From positions 620,001-684,000 of the forward strand of contig CAVRXL010000010.1 of NCBI GenBank assembly GCA_963725145.1: DNA of 64,000 bases, given 5' to 3'. The position numbers and the translations under genes were made by a program. Shown piece by piece: positions 35,249 through 44,134 of the stretch. The notes below the pieces were generated by a model that was not told the DNA's origin, made no database searches, and saw only the letters and a program-made list of their open reading frames with translations. The first letter of the stretch is position 1. Each line of letters starts with the position of its first letter. The stretch comes from DATAEE01 sp963725145. Lineage in GTDB: Bacteria; Acidobacteriota; Vicinamibacteria; Vicinamibacterales; 2-12-FULL-66-21.

Positions 35249-35388
35249 GGGCTTGGGGGCTAGGGCTTGGGGCTTGGGGGCTAGGGCTTGGGGCTTGGGG
35301 GCTAGGGCTGGGGCTGGGGCTTGGGCTTGGGGGGTTAAGGCTTGGGGCTTCGGGCTCGCGGGCCTCGGGCTCGCGGGCCTCGGGTTCG
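35249..35388. repeat. G-rich heptamer array (left arm) plus 16-mer repeat
   Basis: 35249-35352 consists of GGGGCTT, GGGGGCT and AGGGCTT heptamers in a higher-order pattern of 21 nt, followed by two and a half copies of a 16-mer (GGGCCTCGGGCTCGCG type) to about 35388. The array begins right at the leuC promoter region. Runs of four or five G at short spacing could form G-quadruplexes. The matching C-rich arm is at 35919-35959, beyond the IVP-like gene. Confidence 0.88.
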
Positions 35389-35503
35389 CCGATCAGGGGC
35401 CCGGAGCTTGCTGCTCGCGCGGGACGCACCGCATTCCCGCCAAGAGAGGGCCAGTTTTTGCCCCTCGGTGCGCGTGGACCGGTGCAGAAAGTGCAGTTGA
35501 CCG

Positions 35504-35884
35504 ATGGCGCAGATCTTGTCGTTCAGGGATCTCGACGTGTGGCGGAATGGTATGGACCTGGTCGAGCACTGCTATCGTTTGACTCGATCGTTCCCGCCTG
35601 AAGAGCGGTACGGGCTCGCGTTTCAGATCCGCAAGAGTAGTGTCTCCGTGCCCTCGAACGTCGCAGAGGGCCATGAGCGACGTAGTCGATCGGTCTACCG
35701 CAATCATGTTTACGTAGCCGCCGGCTCCTGCACCGAGCTTGACACTCAGATCGAGATCGCTCACCGCTTGTCGTACCTTTCCGACAAAGACGCGCGCTAT
35801 ACTCTGCATAGAGTGACGAGCCTCGGTCGTCGGCTGTCCGCATTGATTCGGTCGCTCGGCGTCGACAAAGAAAACTCTGACTAG
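35504..35884 (+). CDS. Four-helix-bundle protein (23S rRNA intervening-sequence protein family)
   Basis: A 126-aa protein of the IVP/four-helix-bundle family: FRDLDVWRNGMDLVEHCYRL at the start, PPEERYGLAFQIRKSSVSVP, SNVAEGHERRS, and a C-terminal helix ending LIRSLG. Family members were first seen encoded in insertions of 23S rRNA helices and are relatives of the Avd accessory protein of diversity-generating retroelements. This one stands alone between genes. It lies between a G-rich heptamer array (35249-35388) and a C-rich array (35919-35959), which elsewhere in the window are adjacent arms of one element. The 115 nt before it (35389-35503) show no clear promoter. Confidence 0.88.
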   Translation: MAQILSFRDLDVWRNGMDLVEHCYRLTRSFPPEERYGLAFQIRKSSVSVPSNVAEGHERRSRSVYRNHVYVAAGSCTELDTQIEIAHRLSYLSDKDARYTLHRVTSLGRRLSALIRSLGVDKENSD

Positions 35885-35918
35885 CTGCAGCCCCAGCCAA
35901 GCGCCGCGGATTAAGAAT

Positions 35919-35959
35919 CAGGCCCAGGCCCCAAGCCCCATGCCCTAAGCCCCAGACCC
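35919..35959. repeat. C-rich heptamer array (right arm) abutting the helicase start
   Basis: CCCCAAG, CCCTAAG and CCCCAGA-type heptamers run up to the ATG of the helicase gene. They are the complement of the G-rich array at 35249-35352. The array occupies the place where a Shine-Dalgarno would be expected. Confidence 0.85.
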
Positions 35960-38254
35960 ATGGACTTCCTCAACGCACTCAACGACGCCCAGCGCGAAGC
36001 CGTGCTCCATACCGACGGCGCGCTGCTCATTCTCGCGGGTGCCGGGTCCGGGAAGACACGCGCGATCACCTACCGCATCGCGTACCTGATCGGCAACGGG
36101 CTCGCCGAGCCGGGCAACGTCCTTGCCGTCACCTTCACGAACAAGGCGGCCGACGAGATGCGCGAGCGCGTCGCGCGGTTGATCGGCGAGGAGGCGGAGC
36201 AGGTCTGGATCTCCACCTTTCACTCGCTCTGCGCGCGGCTGCTCCGGCGGGAGGGTCCGCACATCGGCCTCTCGCGTGATTTCGTGATCTACGACACCTC
36301 CGACCAGAACGCGGTCGTCAAGCGGGCGCTGAAGGACCTCGGGATCGACGACAAGGACCTCGCGCCTCGTCTCGCGCTGTCGCGGATCAGCTCGGCCAAG
36401 AACCGGATGGAAGGCCCGGCCGAGGTGCGCGCCTCCGGCTGGAGCCTGCGGGACGAGCAGATCGCCAAGATCTACGAACGGTATCTCGCGGTGCTCGCCG
36501 ATGCGAACGCGCTCGATTTCGACGATCTGCTGCTCAGGACCGTCGAGTTGTTCGAGAAGTCCGAACAGGTGCGCGCCAAGTATGCGCACAAGTTCAAGTA
36601 CGTCATGGTCGACGAGTACCAGGACACGAACCGGCCGCAGTACCTCCTCATCCGGCGGCTCGCCGAGATCCACCGGAACCTGGCGGTCGTCGGCGATCCT
36701 GATCAGTCCATCTACAAGTGGCGCGGCGCCGATCTGCGCAACATCCTCGATTTCGAGCACGACTTTCCCGAAACGGTCATCATCCGGCTCGAGCAGAACT
36801 ACCGCTCGACGCAGGTCATCCTCGACGCGGCCAGCGCGGTCATTCAGCAGAACCGCAACCGGAAGGACAAGCGGCTCTGGACGGACCGGGCCGGGGGCGC
36901 GCCCATCGTGTACTTCAGGGGCGGCGACGAGCTCGAAGAGGCGGATTTCATCACGCGCACGATCGCCAAGGCGCGACGTGAAGGGATCGACTCGACGCTT
37001 GCCGTCCTGTACCGCACGAACGCGCAGTCGCGCACGATCGAGGACGCGTTGATGCGCGAGGCGATTCCGTACCGGATCGTCGGCGGCGTGCGGTTCTACG
37101 AGCGCAAGGAAATCAAGGACGCGCTCGCCTACCTGAAGCTCATCATCAATTCGAACGACGACGTCAGCCTCCGCCGCGTGATCAACGTCCCGGCGCGTGG
37201 CATCGGCAAGGGAGTAATGGACGCGCTCGAGAGTATCGAGCCGGAGGCGCTCCTCCGCTATCAGGCGCCGCTGCTCTCGGGCGTCTCGGACGGACCGTCG
37301 ACGCGATCGCTCTGGGCGCGGCTCACCTATGCGGTCGAGGCGCGCGCGGTCCCCCCGAGGGCGGCCGCCTCGCTGAGCGCGTTCCGCGACCTCATCACCA
37401 ATCTGACGGCCGCGGCGAAGGTCGACTCGGTCTCCATCGCTATCGGCAAGATGCTCGACCAGTCCGGCTACCTGAACGACCTGCGCGAGGAGAACACCGA
37501 GGAAGCCGAGGAGCGCATCCGCAACCTGATGGAGCTGGTCTCGGCCGCGCGGGAGTACGAGTCGCGCGAAAAGGAGGCGACGCTCGGCGGCTTCGTCGAT
37601 CGTCTCTCGCTGCTGTCGGAAGCGGACGAGGAATCCGGATCAAAGGATGCGCGCGTGTGGCTCATGACGCTTCACGCCGCCAAGGGGCTCGAGTTTCCGA
37701 TCGTGATCATGGCCGGCCTGGAAGAGGGGCTCTTCCCGCACTCGCGCGCGAGCGAGGCCGAAGAAGATCTCGAGGAGGAACGGCGTCTCTGTTACGTCGG
37801 CATGACGCGGGCCGGATCCCGCCTCGTGCTCACCGGCGCGGCGCGCCGCCGCGTCTTTGGTGAGTACCAGGCCAGCGAGCCTTCGCGCTTCCTGGAAGAG
37901 ATCCCGGCCGCGCTCGTCGAGCGGATCGCGCCGGCGTGGGTATCGCCCGCGCAGGCGCAGTTCCGCCACGAGCACTACGCGTTTCGAACGAACCCGTATG
38001 GCCGCCGCAAGGGCAGCGGGCGGGGGCAGTGGCGCGAAGACTCGCCCGAGTATCCGGCGGGCTTCAGCTACGAGAGCGAGGATCAGTCGGCCGAAGAGCT
38101 ACGGCTCGGCATGCGCGTCCGGCACGAGCAGTTCGGCGTCGGCACGGTCGTGGCGGTCGAGGCGTACAACGACGATCAGAAGGTCACCGTGCGGTTCAAC
38201 GGTGCCGGCGTCAAGAAGTTGATCGCGCGCTACGCGAAGCTCACGCGGGCCTAG
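35960..38254 (+). CDS. pcrA: UvrD/PcrA-type ATP-dependent DNA helicase
   Basis: A 764-aa SF1A 3'-5' helicase acting in repair and replication restart. Motif I GAGSGKT (about 28-34), motif Ia TFTNKAADEMRERV, motif II VDEYQDTN, motif III GDPDQSIYKWRGA, motif IV QNYRSTQ, motif V TLHAAKGLEFPIVIM, motif VI LCYVGMTRA. Insertions 1B and 2B are of normal size. The C-terminus (residues about 715-764, RVRHEQFGVGTVVAVEAYND) is the Tudor-like domain of PcrA that contacts RNA polymerase, so PcrA/UvrD rather than Rep is the better name. ATG at 35960 has no Shine-Dalgarno because a C-rich repeat precedes it. Confidence 0.95.
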   Translation: MDFLNALNDAQREAVLHTDGALLILAGAGSGKTRAITYRIAYLIGNGLAEPGNVLAVTFTNKAADEMRERVARLIGEEAEQVWISTFHSLCARLLRREGPHIGLSRDFVIYDTSDQNAVVKRALKDLGIDDKDLAPRLALSRISSAKNRMEGPAEVRASGWSLRDEQIAKIYERYLAVLADANALDFDDLLLRTVELFEKSEQVRAKYAHKFKYVMVDEYQDTNRPQYLLIRRLAEIHRNLAVVGDPDQSIYKWRGADLRNILDFEHDFPETVIIRLEQNYRSTQVILDAASAVIQQNRNRKDKRLWTDRAGGAPIVYFRGGDELEEADFITRTIAKARREGIDSTLAVLYRTNAQSRTIEDALMREAIPYRIVGGVRFYERKEIKDALAYLKLIINSNDDVSLRRVINVPARGIGKGVMDALESIEPEALLRYQAPLLSGVSDGPSTRSLWARLTYAVEARAVPPRAAASLSAFRDLITNLTAAAKVDSVSIAIGKMLDQSGYLNDLREENTEEAEERIRNLMELVSAAREYESREKEATLGGFVDRLSLLSEADEESGSKDARVWLMTLHAAKGLEFPIVIMAGLEEGLFPHSRASEAEEDLEEERRLCYVGMTRAGSRLVLTGAARRRVFGEYQASEPSRFLEEIPAALVERIAPAWVSPAQAQFRHEHYAFRTNPYGRRKGSGRGQWREDSPEYPAGFSYESEDQSAEELRLGMRVRHEQFGVGTVVAVEAYNDDQKVTVRFNGAGVKKLIARYAKLTRA

Positions 38255-38276
38255 CGCGCCGCCGGCCGGCGCGCGT

Positions 38277-38981
38277 TCAAGCCTTGATCCCGGTAATAAT
38301 CCAGCGGCCGACGCGCTCCCCTTCCGGCCCCTTCAGCTCCGCGCGTTCCATCGTGACAACCATCCGCTGGGTAGATGTCTGGTCGCCCTTTCGAACCTGC
38401 GCGTCGATCGCGACGTCCTTGGAAACGAGCTCTCCGTCGTACTCCTCGATGTTGATCGGCCGGCGGGCGTCGTACGTGCTGATCTCGGCGGCTCGACGCT
38501 CGGCTGCGAGCAGCTTGCGCGCTTCCGACAGCTTGCCGGAGGAGACCTTCATGTCCTCACGCCATTTTGCCCACTCGGCCTGGACGGCCACGTCCTTGCC
38601 GCTCACTTTGGCCTTCTTCGCCTCGGCGCTGCGGACGCGGCTGATCGCTTCCTTGTTCTCGTCCTGATACGCCTTGATTCTCTTCCCGAACTCGTCGTCG
38701 GCCGCCTTCGCTTCCTGATACGCCTTGACGCGCTCGCGAAGCTTCAGCGCCGTGCGCCGTGGCTCGCTGACGCTCACGACGGTGAACCGATCGACGGTGC
38801 CGTCCTTGTCGCGGTCGAACTGAACCGTCGCAAGGTTGCCGAGGGTGGTTTGATCGCGGAGCCGGTTGGCGTCGAAATACTTGCTCAGGATCTGCTGCTC
38901 GCCGCCGGACGAACAGGCGGCCGCCGCCAGCAGGGCTGCCGTGGCGACGAATCGTGTGGACCGATGCACGAGGGGATGCAT
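38277..38981 (-). CDS. Putative lipoprotein of unknown function
   Basis: A 234-aa product. Residues 1-24 are a signal peptide ending in a lipobox-like LLAAAAC followed by SSGGEQQ, so the protein is probably lipidated. Residues about 85-190 are rich in Lys, Glu, Arg and Ala and likely form a long coiled coil (LRERVKAYQEAKAADDEFGK). The stretch before it contains FDRDKDGTVDRF, which resembles an EF-hand loop. I chose ATG at 38981, with AGGAGG 6 nt upstream. It lies downstream of gyrA on the same strand, 61 nt away. Confidence 0.75.
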   Translation of the reverse strand: MHPLVHRSTRFVATAALLAAAACSSGGEQQILSKYFDANRLRDQTTLGNLATVQFDRDKDGTVDRFTVVSVSEPRRTALKLRERVKAYQEAKAADDEFGKRIKAYQDENKEAISRVRSAEAKKAKVSGKDVAVQAEWAKWREDMKVSSGKLSEARKLLAAERRAAEISTYDARRPINIEEYDGELVSKDVAIDAQVRKGDQTSTQRMVVTMERAELKGPEGERVGRWIITGIKA

Positions 38982-39042
38982 GATCAGCCTCCTGGTCCGG
39001 CCGCAGCCGGACCCGACGATATGTGCGCCGTATCGCCCGGGA

Positions 39043-41523
39043 TTACTCGGACGTCTGCGAAGGCTCCGTCCCGTCGTCCTCTTCCGCGAGCCTGGCGACG
39101 GAGACCACGCGGTCGCCTTCTTCAATCTCAATCAGGCGGACCCCCTGCGTCGCGCGGCCGATCGTCCGGATGTCGTCGGTGCGCGTCCGCAGGATCTTGC
39201 CCTGCTGCGTGATGAACATGACCTCGTCGCCGGGGTGCACGTAGGCGATCCCCGCGACCCGACCGTTGCGCTCGCTCGTCTGGATGTTGATGATGCCGAT
39301 CCCGCCGCGCGACTGAACCCGGTACTCCTCGAGCTCGGTCCGTTTGCCGTAGCCGTTCTCGACGACGGTCAGGAGGGTGCCGCCGCCGGGGCGCACGACC
39401 TCCATGGCCACGACTTCGTCCCCTTCACGGAGGTTGATCCCGCGGACGCCGTACGCGGACCTCCCCATGGGTCGCGCGTCGGCCTCAGGAAACCGGACGG
39501 CCATTCCATTGCGGGTCCCGATGAAGATCTCGTCCTGGCCTGAGGTCTGGGCGACCGCCATCACCGCGTCCCCCTCCTCGATGCCGATGGCGATGATACC
39601 CCCGGCGCGGGGATTCCGGAACGCGGAAAGATCGGTTTTCTTGATCACGCCTTTCCGGGTCCCCATGACGATGAACTGCTGGCCTTCCTCCGCCGGCCAC
39701 TCCCGCACGGCCAGCAGCGCGGCGATGCGCTCGTCAGCCTGCATCGAGACCAGGTTCGCGATCGCCTTGCCACGCCCGTCCGGGCCCACGTCGGGTATCT
39801 CGTGGACCTTGAGCCAGTACGCGCGGCCGCGGTCCGAGAAGATCATGATGTACGCGTGGGTGGAGGCGATGAAGAGGTGGCTGACGAAGTCCTCCTCGCG
39901 CGTCCGCATCCCGATCCGTCCCTTGCCGCCCCGCCCCTGCTTGCGGTACGACGTCACCGCGGTCCGCTTGATGTACCCGGTGTTGGTGACGGTGATCGCC
40001 ATGTCTTCCTCGGCGATCAGGTCTTCGATGCGGAACTCGCCGGTCTCGTCGACGATCTGCGTGCGGCGCTCGTCCCCGAACTTCTCCTGCACCGCGCGCA
40101 GCTCCCTGACGACGATCTCGATCAGCAAGGTCTCGCTCGACAGGATGGCGCGCAGACGCTCGATCGTCTTCAGAAGCTCGACGAGCTCGTCGGCGATCTT
40201 CTGTCGCTCCAGGCCGGTCAGCCGCTGGAGCTGCATGTCGAGGATGGCCTGAGCCTGGATCTGGCTGAGGCTGAACTCGCCCATCAGGCCTTCGCGCGCC
40301 TCGACCGGGTTTTTCGATCCTCGAATGAGCTTGATGACCGCGTCGAGGTGGTCGAGCGCGATTTTGAGCCCTTCAAGGATATGGGCGCGGGCTTCCGCCT
40401 TCCGCAGCTCGAACTCGGTCCGCCGGCGCACGACCTCACGGCGGAACTCGACGAACTGGTCGATGACCTCGACGAGGTTGAGGACCTTCGGCCGCCCGGC
40501 GGCGATCGCCAGCATGATGATCCCGAACGTCGACTGCAGCGGCGTGTGCTTGTAGAGGTTGTTGAGGATCACCTCCGGCACCTCGCCGCGCTTCAGCTCG
40601 ACGACGATACGCATACCCTCGCGGTCGCTTTCGTCGCGGATGTTGGAGATGCCCTCGATCACCTTGTCGTTCACCAGCTCGGCGATCCTCTCGATCAGCC
40701 GGGCCTTGTTCTGCTGGTACGGAATCTCGGTGATGACGATTGAGAGTTTGTCTCCCTTCTTGGCTTCCTCGACGGCCACCTTTGCCCGCACCGTGATCGC
40801 ACCGCGTCCGGTCGAGTACGCCTGCACGATGCCCGAACGGCCGACGATGATGCCGCCGGTCGGGAAGTCGGGGCCGGGGATGTGCGTCAGGATGTGGCGC
40901 AGCCGGACGTCCTTCGACTCGTGCCGATGCTCGATCACGGCGAGCACGCCCTCGATCACCTCGCGAAGGTTGTGCGGCGGGACGTTGGTCGCCATCCCCA
41001 CCGCGATCCCGGCCGAGCCGTTGACGAGCAGGTTCGGGAACGGCGCCGGCAGGACCGTCGGCTCTTCCGTCGTCTCGTCGAAGTTGGGGACGAAATCGAC
41101 CGTCTCCTTGTCGAGGTCCGCCATCATCTCCTCGGCCAGCGCCCGGAGACGGGCCTCCGTGTAGCGGTACGCCGCGGGCGGGTCGCCGTCGACCGAGCCG
41201 AAGTTCCCCTGGCCGTCGACCAGGAGGTAGCGCATGTTGAAGTCCTGCGCCAGGCGGACGAGCGTGTCGTAGGCGGGAACGTCGCCGTGCGGGTGGTAGT
41301 TGCCGATGACCTCGCCGACGATCTTCGCGCACTTGCGGTACGCGCGGTTCGAGGCGAGCCCCATCTGGCGCATGGCGTAGAGCACGCGGCGATGCGCGGG
41401 CTTGAGGCCGTCGCGGACGTCGGGCAGCGCTCGCCCGATGATTACGCTCATCGCGTAATCCATGTACGAGCGCTTCATCTCGTCTTCGATGTTTACTGGA
41501 ATCTTGCTCTGAGCTATGTCCAT
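39043..41523 (-). CDS. gyrA: DNA gyrase subunit A
   Basis: An 826-aa breakage-reunion subunit of gyrase, which introduces negative supercoils. The active-site Tyr is in AYRYTEARL (near 125); the quinolone-region sequence is GDVPAYDTLVRLAQDFNMRY. The GyrA-box motif QGRGGKG, needed for DNA wrapping, is present near residue 535, which distinguishes it from ParC. Six beta-propeller blades make up the C-terminal third. ATG at 41523 starts MDIAQSKIPVNIEDEMK. Follows gyrB by 56 nt in the gyrB-gyrA order. Confidence 0.97.
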   Translation of the reverse strand: MDIAQSKIPVNIEDEMKRSYMDYAMSVIIGRALPDVRDGLKPAHRRVLYAMRQMGLASNRAYRKCAKIVGEVIGNYHPHGDVPAYDTLVRLAQDFNMRYLLVDGQGNFGSVDGDPPAAYRYTEARLRALAEEMMADLDKETVDFVPNFDETTEEPTVLPAPFPNLLVNGSAGIAVGMATNVPPHNLREVIEGVLAVIEHRHESKDVRLRHILTHIPGPDFPTGGIIVGRSGIVQAYSTGRGAITVRAKVAVEEAKKGDKLSIVITEIPYQQNKARLIERIAELVNDKVIEGISNIRDESDREGMRIVVELKRGEVPEVILNNLYKHTPLQSTFGIIMLAIAAGRPKVLNLVEVIDQFVEFRREVVRRRTEFELRKAEARAHILEGLKIALDHLDAVIKLIRGSKNPVEAREGLMGEFSLSQIQAQAILDMQLQRLTGLERQKIADELVELLKTIERLRAILSSETLLIEIVVRELRAVQEKFGDERRTQIVDETGEFRIEDLIAEEDMAITVTNTGYIKRTAVTSYRKQGRGGKGRIGMRTREEDFVSHLFIASTHAYIMIFSDRGRAYWLKVHEIPDVGPDGRGKAIANLVSMQADERIAALLAVREWPAEEGQQFIVMGTRKGVIKKTDLSAFRNPRAGGIIAIGIEEGDAVMAVAQTSGQDEIFIGTRNGMAVRFPEADARPMGRSAYGVRGINLREGDEVVAMEVVRPGGGTLLTVVENGYGKRTELEEYRVQSRGGIGIINIQTSERNGRVAGIAYVHPGDEVMFITQQGKILRTRTDDIRTIGRATQGVRLIEIEEGDRVVSVARLAEEDDGTEPSQTSE

Positions 41524-41579
41524 CTGGCTTGAATCGGGGTGGCTCGCCGTTCACGGGAACGGCCTGCTGAACCGCGATC

Positions 41580-44129
41580 TCAGACGTCGAGGTTCTTGAC
41601 GTCGAGCGCGTTGTCTTCGATGAACTTCCGGCGCGGCTCGACCTGATCGCCCATCAGCGTCGTGAACATCAGGTCCGCCTCGGTGTGGTCCTCGGCGCGC
41701 ACCTGCAGCAACGTCCGCGTCTCGGGACGCATCGTCGTCGCCCAGAGCGTATCCGGGTTCATCTCGCCGAGCCCCTTGTAGCGGTTGATCGCGATGCCCT
41801 TCTTGCCCGCGGCGATGAACAGCTCGACCAGATCGTCGAGCGAGTCCACCTTGACGTCGGTCTTCGCGATCGACCGGGGCTCAGCCGCGAGCTTGGAGGC
41901 CTGGTCGAGCGGCGCGCCGCCGTCGCCGTCGACATCGTCTGGCGCCTCCTCGTGCCCTGCGCCCGTGACCGTCGTGACCATCATCGGCCCGCGAATCCCG
42001 CGAACATCCTGATAGCTTCCAAGCAGCGTGCGGAACTCGACGGTCGTCACGAAGTCCAGGTCGATGCGATAGTGGCGCGGGTATCCCGCGCTGCGATCCT
42101 CGATCGCGAGCGCGAACGCCTGGTGTTCCTCGTCGGACTGCACGGACACGGTGCGCTGCGGCGTCTGGAGCGCGGCGGCCAAGGCGTCGACCGCCCGCCG
42201 GTCCGAGAAGAAGGCCTTGTCGCGCGCGCCGTGTTCGAGGAGCGCGAGGATGATGTCCCGCGCGGGCACTCGCCGCTCGACGATCTGCAGGTACTTGCGG
42301 AACGCCATCATCTTCTGGAGCTTCCGCTCGAGCGCTTCGCTCGTGAGCTCGGTGCCATCCGGCAGCTTCACCACGCGGGATTCGGTCGCCCGCCGCATCA
42401 GGTACGTCTCGAGGTCGCGTTCGTCCTTGATGAAGGTTTCGCTCCGGCCGCGCTTGGACCGGAAGAGCGGCGGCTGGGCGATGTACACGAATCCGCCGTC
42501 GACCAGGTCGCGCATCTGGCGATAGAAGAACGTCAGCAGCAGCGTCCGGATGTGGGAGCCATCCACATCGGCGTCGGTCATGATGATGATCCGGTGATAG
42601 CGGAGCTTCGAGAGGTCGAAGTCCTCTTTCCCGATTCCGCATCCGAGCGCCGCGATCATCGTCCTGATCTCGTCGCTCGAGAGCATCTTGTCGAACCGCG
42701 CCTTTTCGACGTTGAGGATCTTTCCCTTGATCGGAAGGATCGCCTGGAAGCGGCGGTCGCGGCCCTGCTTCGCGGAGCCGCCAGCCGACTCACCTTCGAC
42801 GATGTAGAGCTCGCTCTGCGCCGGGTCGCGTTCCTGGCAATCGGCAAGCTTCCCCGGAAGCGACGAGTTGTCGAGGGCCCCCTTCCGGCGGACGAGATCC
42901 CGCGCCTTGCGAGCCGCCTCCCGGGCGCGCGCCGCATCCACCGTCTTGGCGATGATCCGCTTCGAGATGGCTGGGTGCTCCTCGAGAAAGGCGCCCAGCT
43001 TGTCGTTGATGACCGCCTCGACGATGCCCTTCACTTCGGTGTTGCCGAGCTTCGTCTTGGTCTGTCCTTCGAACTGCGGCCGCGGGATCTTGATGCTGAT
43101 GACCGCGGTCAGGCCTTCGCGGATGTCGTCGCCGCCGATGCTCTCCTTGAGGTCCTTCGCGAAGTTGTTCTTGGTCGCGTAGAAGTTGATCGTGCGCGTG
43201 AGGGCGGACCGAAACCCTGAAAGATGGGTGCCGCCCTCGACGGTGTTGATGTTGTTCGCGAACGAGTACACCGTCTCCGAGTAACCGTCGTTCCACTGCA
43301 GCGCGATCTCGACGTCGATCCCGTCTTTCTCGCCCTTCATGAAGATGGGCTTCTCGTTGACCGCCGCCTTGTTCGTGTTCAGGTACTTGACGAAGGAGAC
43401 GATGCCCCCCTCGTACAGGAACTTGTGGCTCTTCTCCGTCCGCTCGTCGTCGAGCGTCACGGTCACGCCGCCGTTGAGGAAGGCGAGCTCGCGGAGCCGC
43501 TGCGCGAGCGTGTCGAAGCTGAAGTCGATGGTTTCGAAGATCTGCGGATCCGGCTTGAAGGTGACCTTCGTTCCGCGGCGCTTGGTCGTGCCGGTCATCT
43601 CGAGCTCGCCCAGCGGCTTGCCGCGCTCGTAGGCCTGCTGGTACACCTGGGCGTCCCGCCAGATTTCCACTTCGAGGCGTTCAGAAAGCGCGTTCACGAC
43701 CGACACGCCCACGCCGTGGAGCCCGCCGGCGACCTTGTAGCTGTCGTTGTCGAACTTGCCGCCCGCGTGGAGCATCGTGAGCACGACTTCCGCGGCCGAC
43801 TTGCCGCTGGCGTGCTTGTCGACCGGAATCCCGCGCCCGTTGTCGATGACCGTGACCGTGTTGTCGATGTGAATCGACACGTTGACCTGGTCGCAGAACC
43901 CCGCCAGTGCCTCGTCGATCGAGTTGTCGACGATCTCGTAGACGAGATGGTGCAAGCCCGGGGCGCCGGTCGAACCGATGTACATGGCCGGGCGCTTCCG
44001 GACCGCCTCGAGCCCCTCGAGGACCTTGATCTTGTCGGCGCGGTACTCGTCGGCAACGGCGGCGGACGGCTCCACGGCCGTCCGCCCCGTGGGATTGGTG
44101 TCGATGTCGTCTCGTTCCGAATGGCTCAC
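41580..44129 (-). CDS. gyrB: DNA gyrase subunit B
   Basis: An 849-aa ATPase subunit of gyrase. GHKL motifs: IVDNSIDEALAGFCDQVNVS, VIDNGRGIPVD, AGGLHGVGVSVVNALS. Toprim: VEGESAGGSAKQGRDRRFQA and IIMTDADVDGSHIRTLLLTF. The C-terminal GyrA-contact region includes RYKGLGEMNPDTLW. Slightly long, because of a variable stretch at about residues 665-740. I chose GTG at 44129 (SHSERDD), 5 nt after the dnaN stop; the upstream open frame is antisense to nothing useful and overlaps dnaN. Translation is probably coupled to dnaN. Confidence 0.96.
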   Translation of the reverse strand: MSHSERDDIDTNPTGRTAVEPSAAVADEYRADKIKVLEGLEAVRKRPAMYIGSTGAPGLHHLVYEIVDNSIDEALAGFCDQVNVSIHIDNTVTVIDNGRGIPVDKHASGKSAAEVVLTMLHAGGKFDNDSYKVAGGLHGVGVSVVNALSERLEVEIWRDAQVYQQAYERGKPLGELEMTGTTKRRGTKVTFKPDPQIFETIDFSFDTLAQRLRELAFLNGGVTVTLDDERTEKSHKFLYEGGIVSFVKYLNTNKAAVNEKPIFMKGEKDGIDVEIALQWNDGYSETVYSFANNINTVEGGTHLSGFRSALTRTINFYATKNNFAKDLKESIGGDDIREGLTAVISIKIPRPQFEGQTKTKLGNTEVKGIVEAVINDKLGAFLEEHPAISKRIIAKTVDAARAREAARKARDLVRRKGALDNSSLPGKLADCQERDPAQSELYIVEGESAGGSAKQGRDRRFQAILPIKGKILNVEKARFDKMLSSDEIRTMIAALGCGIGKEDFDLSKLRYHRIIIMTDADVDGSHIRTLLLTFFYRQMRDLVDGGFVYIAQPPLFRSKRGRSETFIKDERDLETYLMRRATESRVVKLPDGTELTSEALERKLQKMMAFRKYLQIVERRVPARDIILALLEHGARDKAFFSDRRAVDALAAALQTPQRTVSVQSDEEHQAFALAIEDRSAGYPRHYRIDLDFVTTVEFRTLLGSYQDVRGIRGPMMVTTVTGAGHEEAPDDVDGDGGAPLDQASKLAAEPRSIAKTDVKVDSLDDLVELFIAAGKKGIAINRYKGLGEMNPDTLWATTMRPETRTLLQVRAEDHTEADLMFTTLMGDQVEPRRKFIEDNALDVKNLDV

Positions 44130-44134
44130 GCGGG

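Noticed and set aside
35249..35388. CRISPR array
   Set aside because: Units are 7 nt and 16 nt with no unique spacers of 25-40 nt and no cas genes nearby.
41685..43220. 511-codon open frame antisense to gyrB
   Set aside because: Low-complexity Arg/Asp/Val composition typical of a GC-rich shadow of an essential gene.
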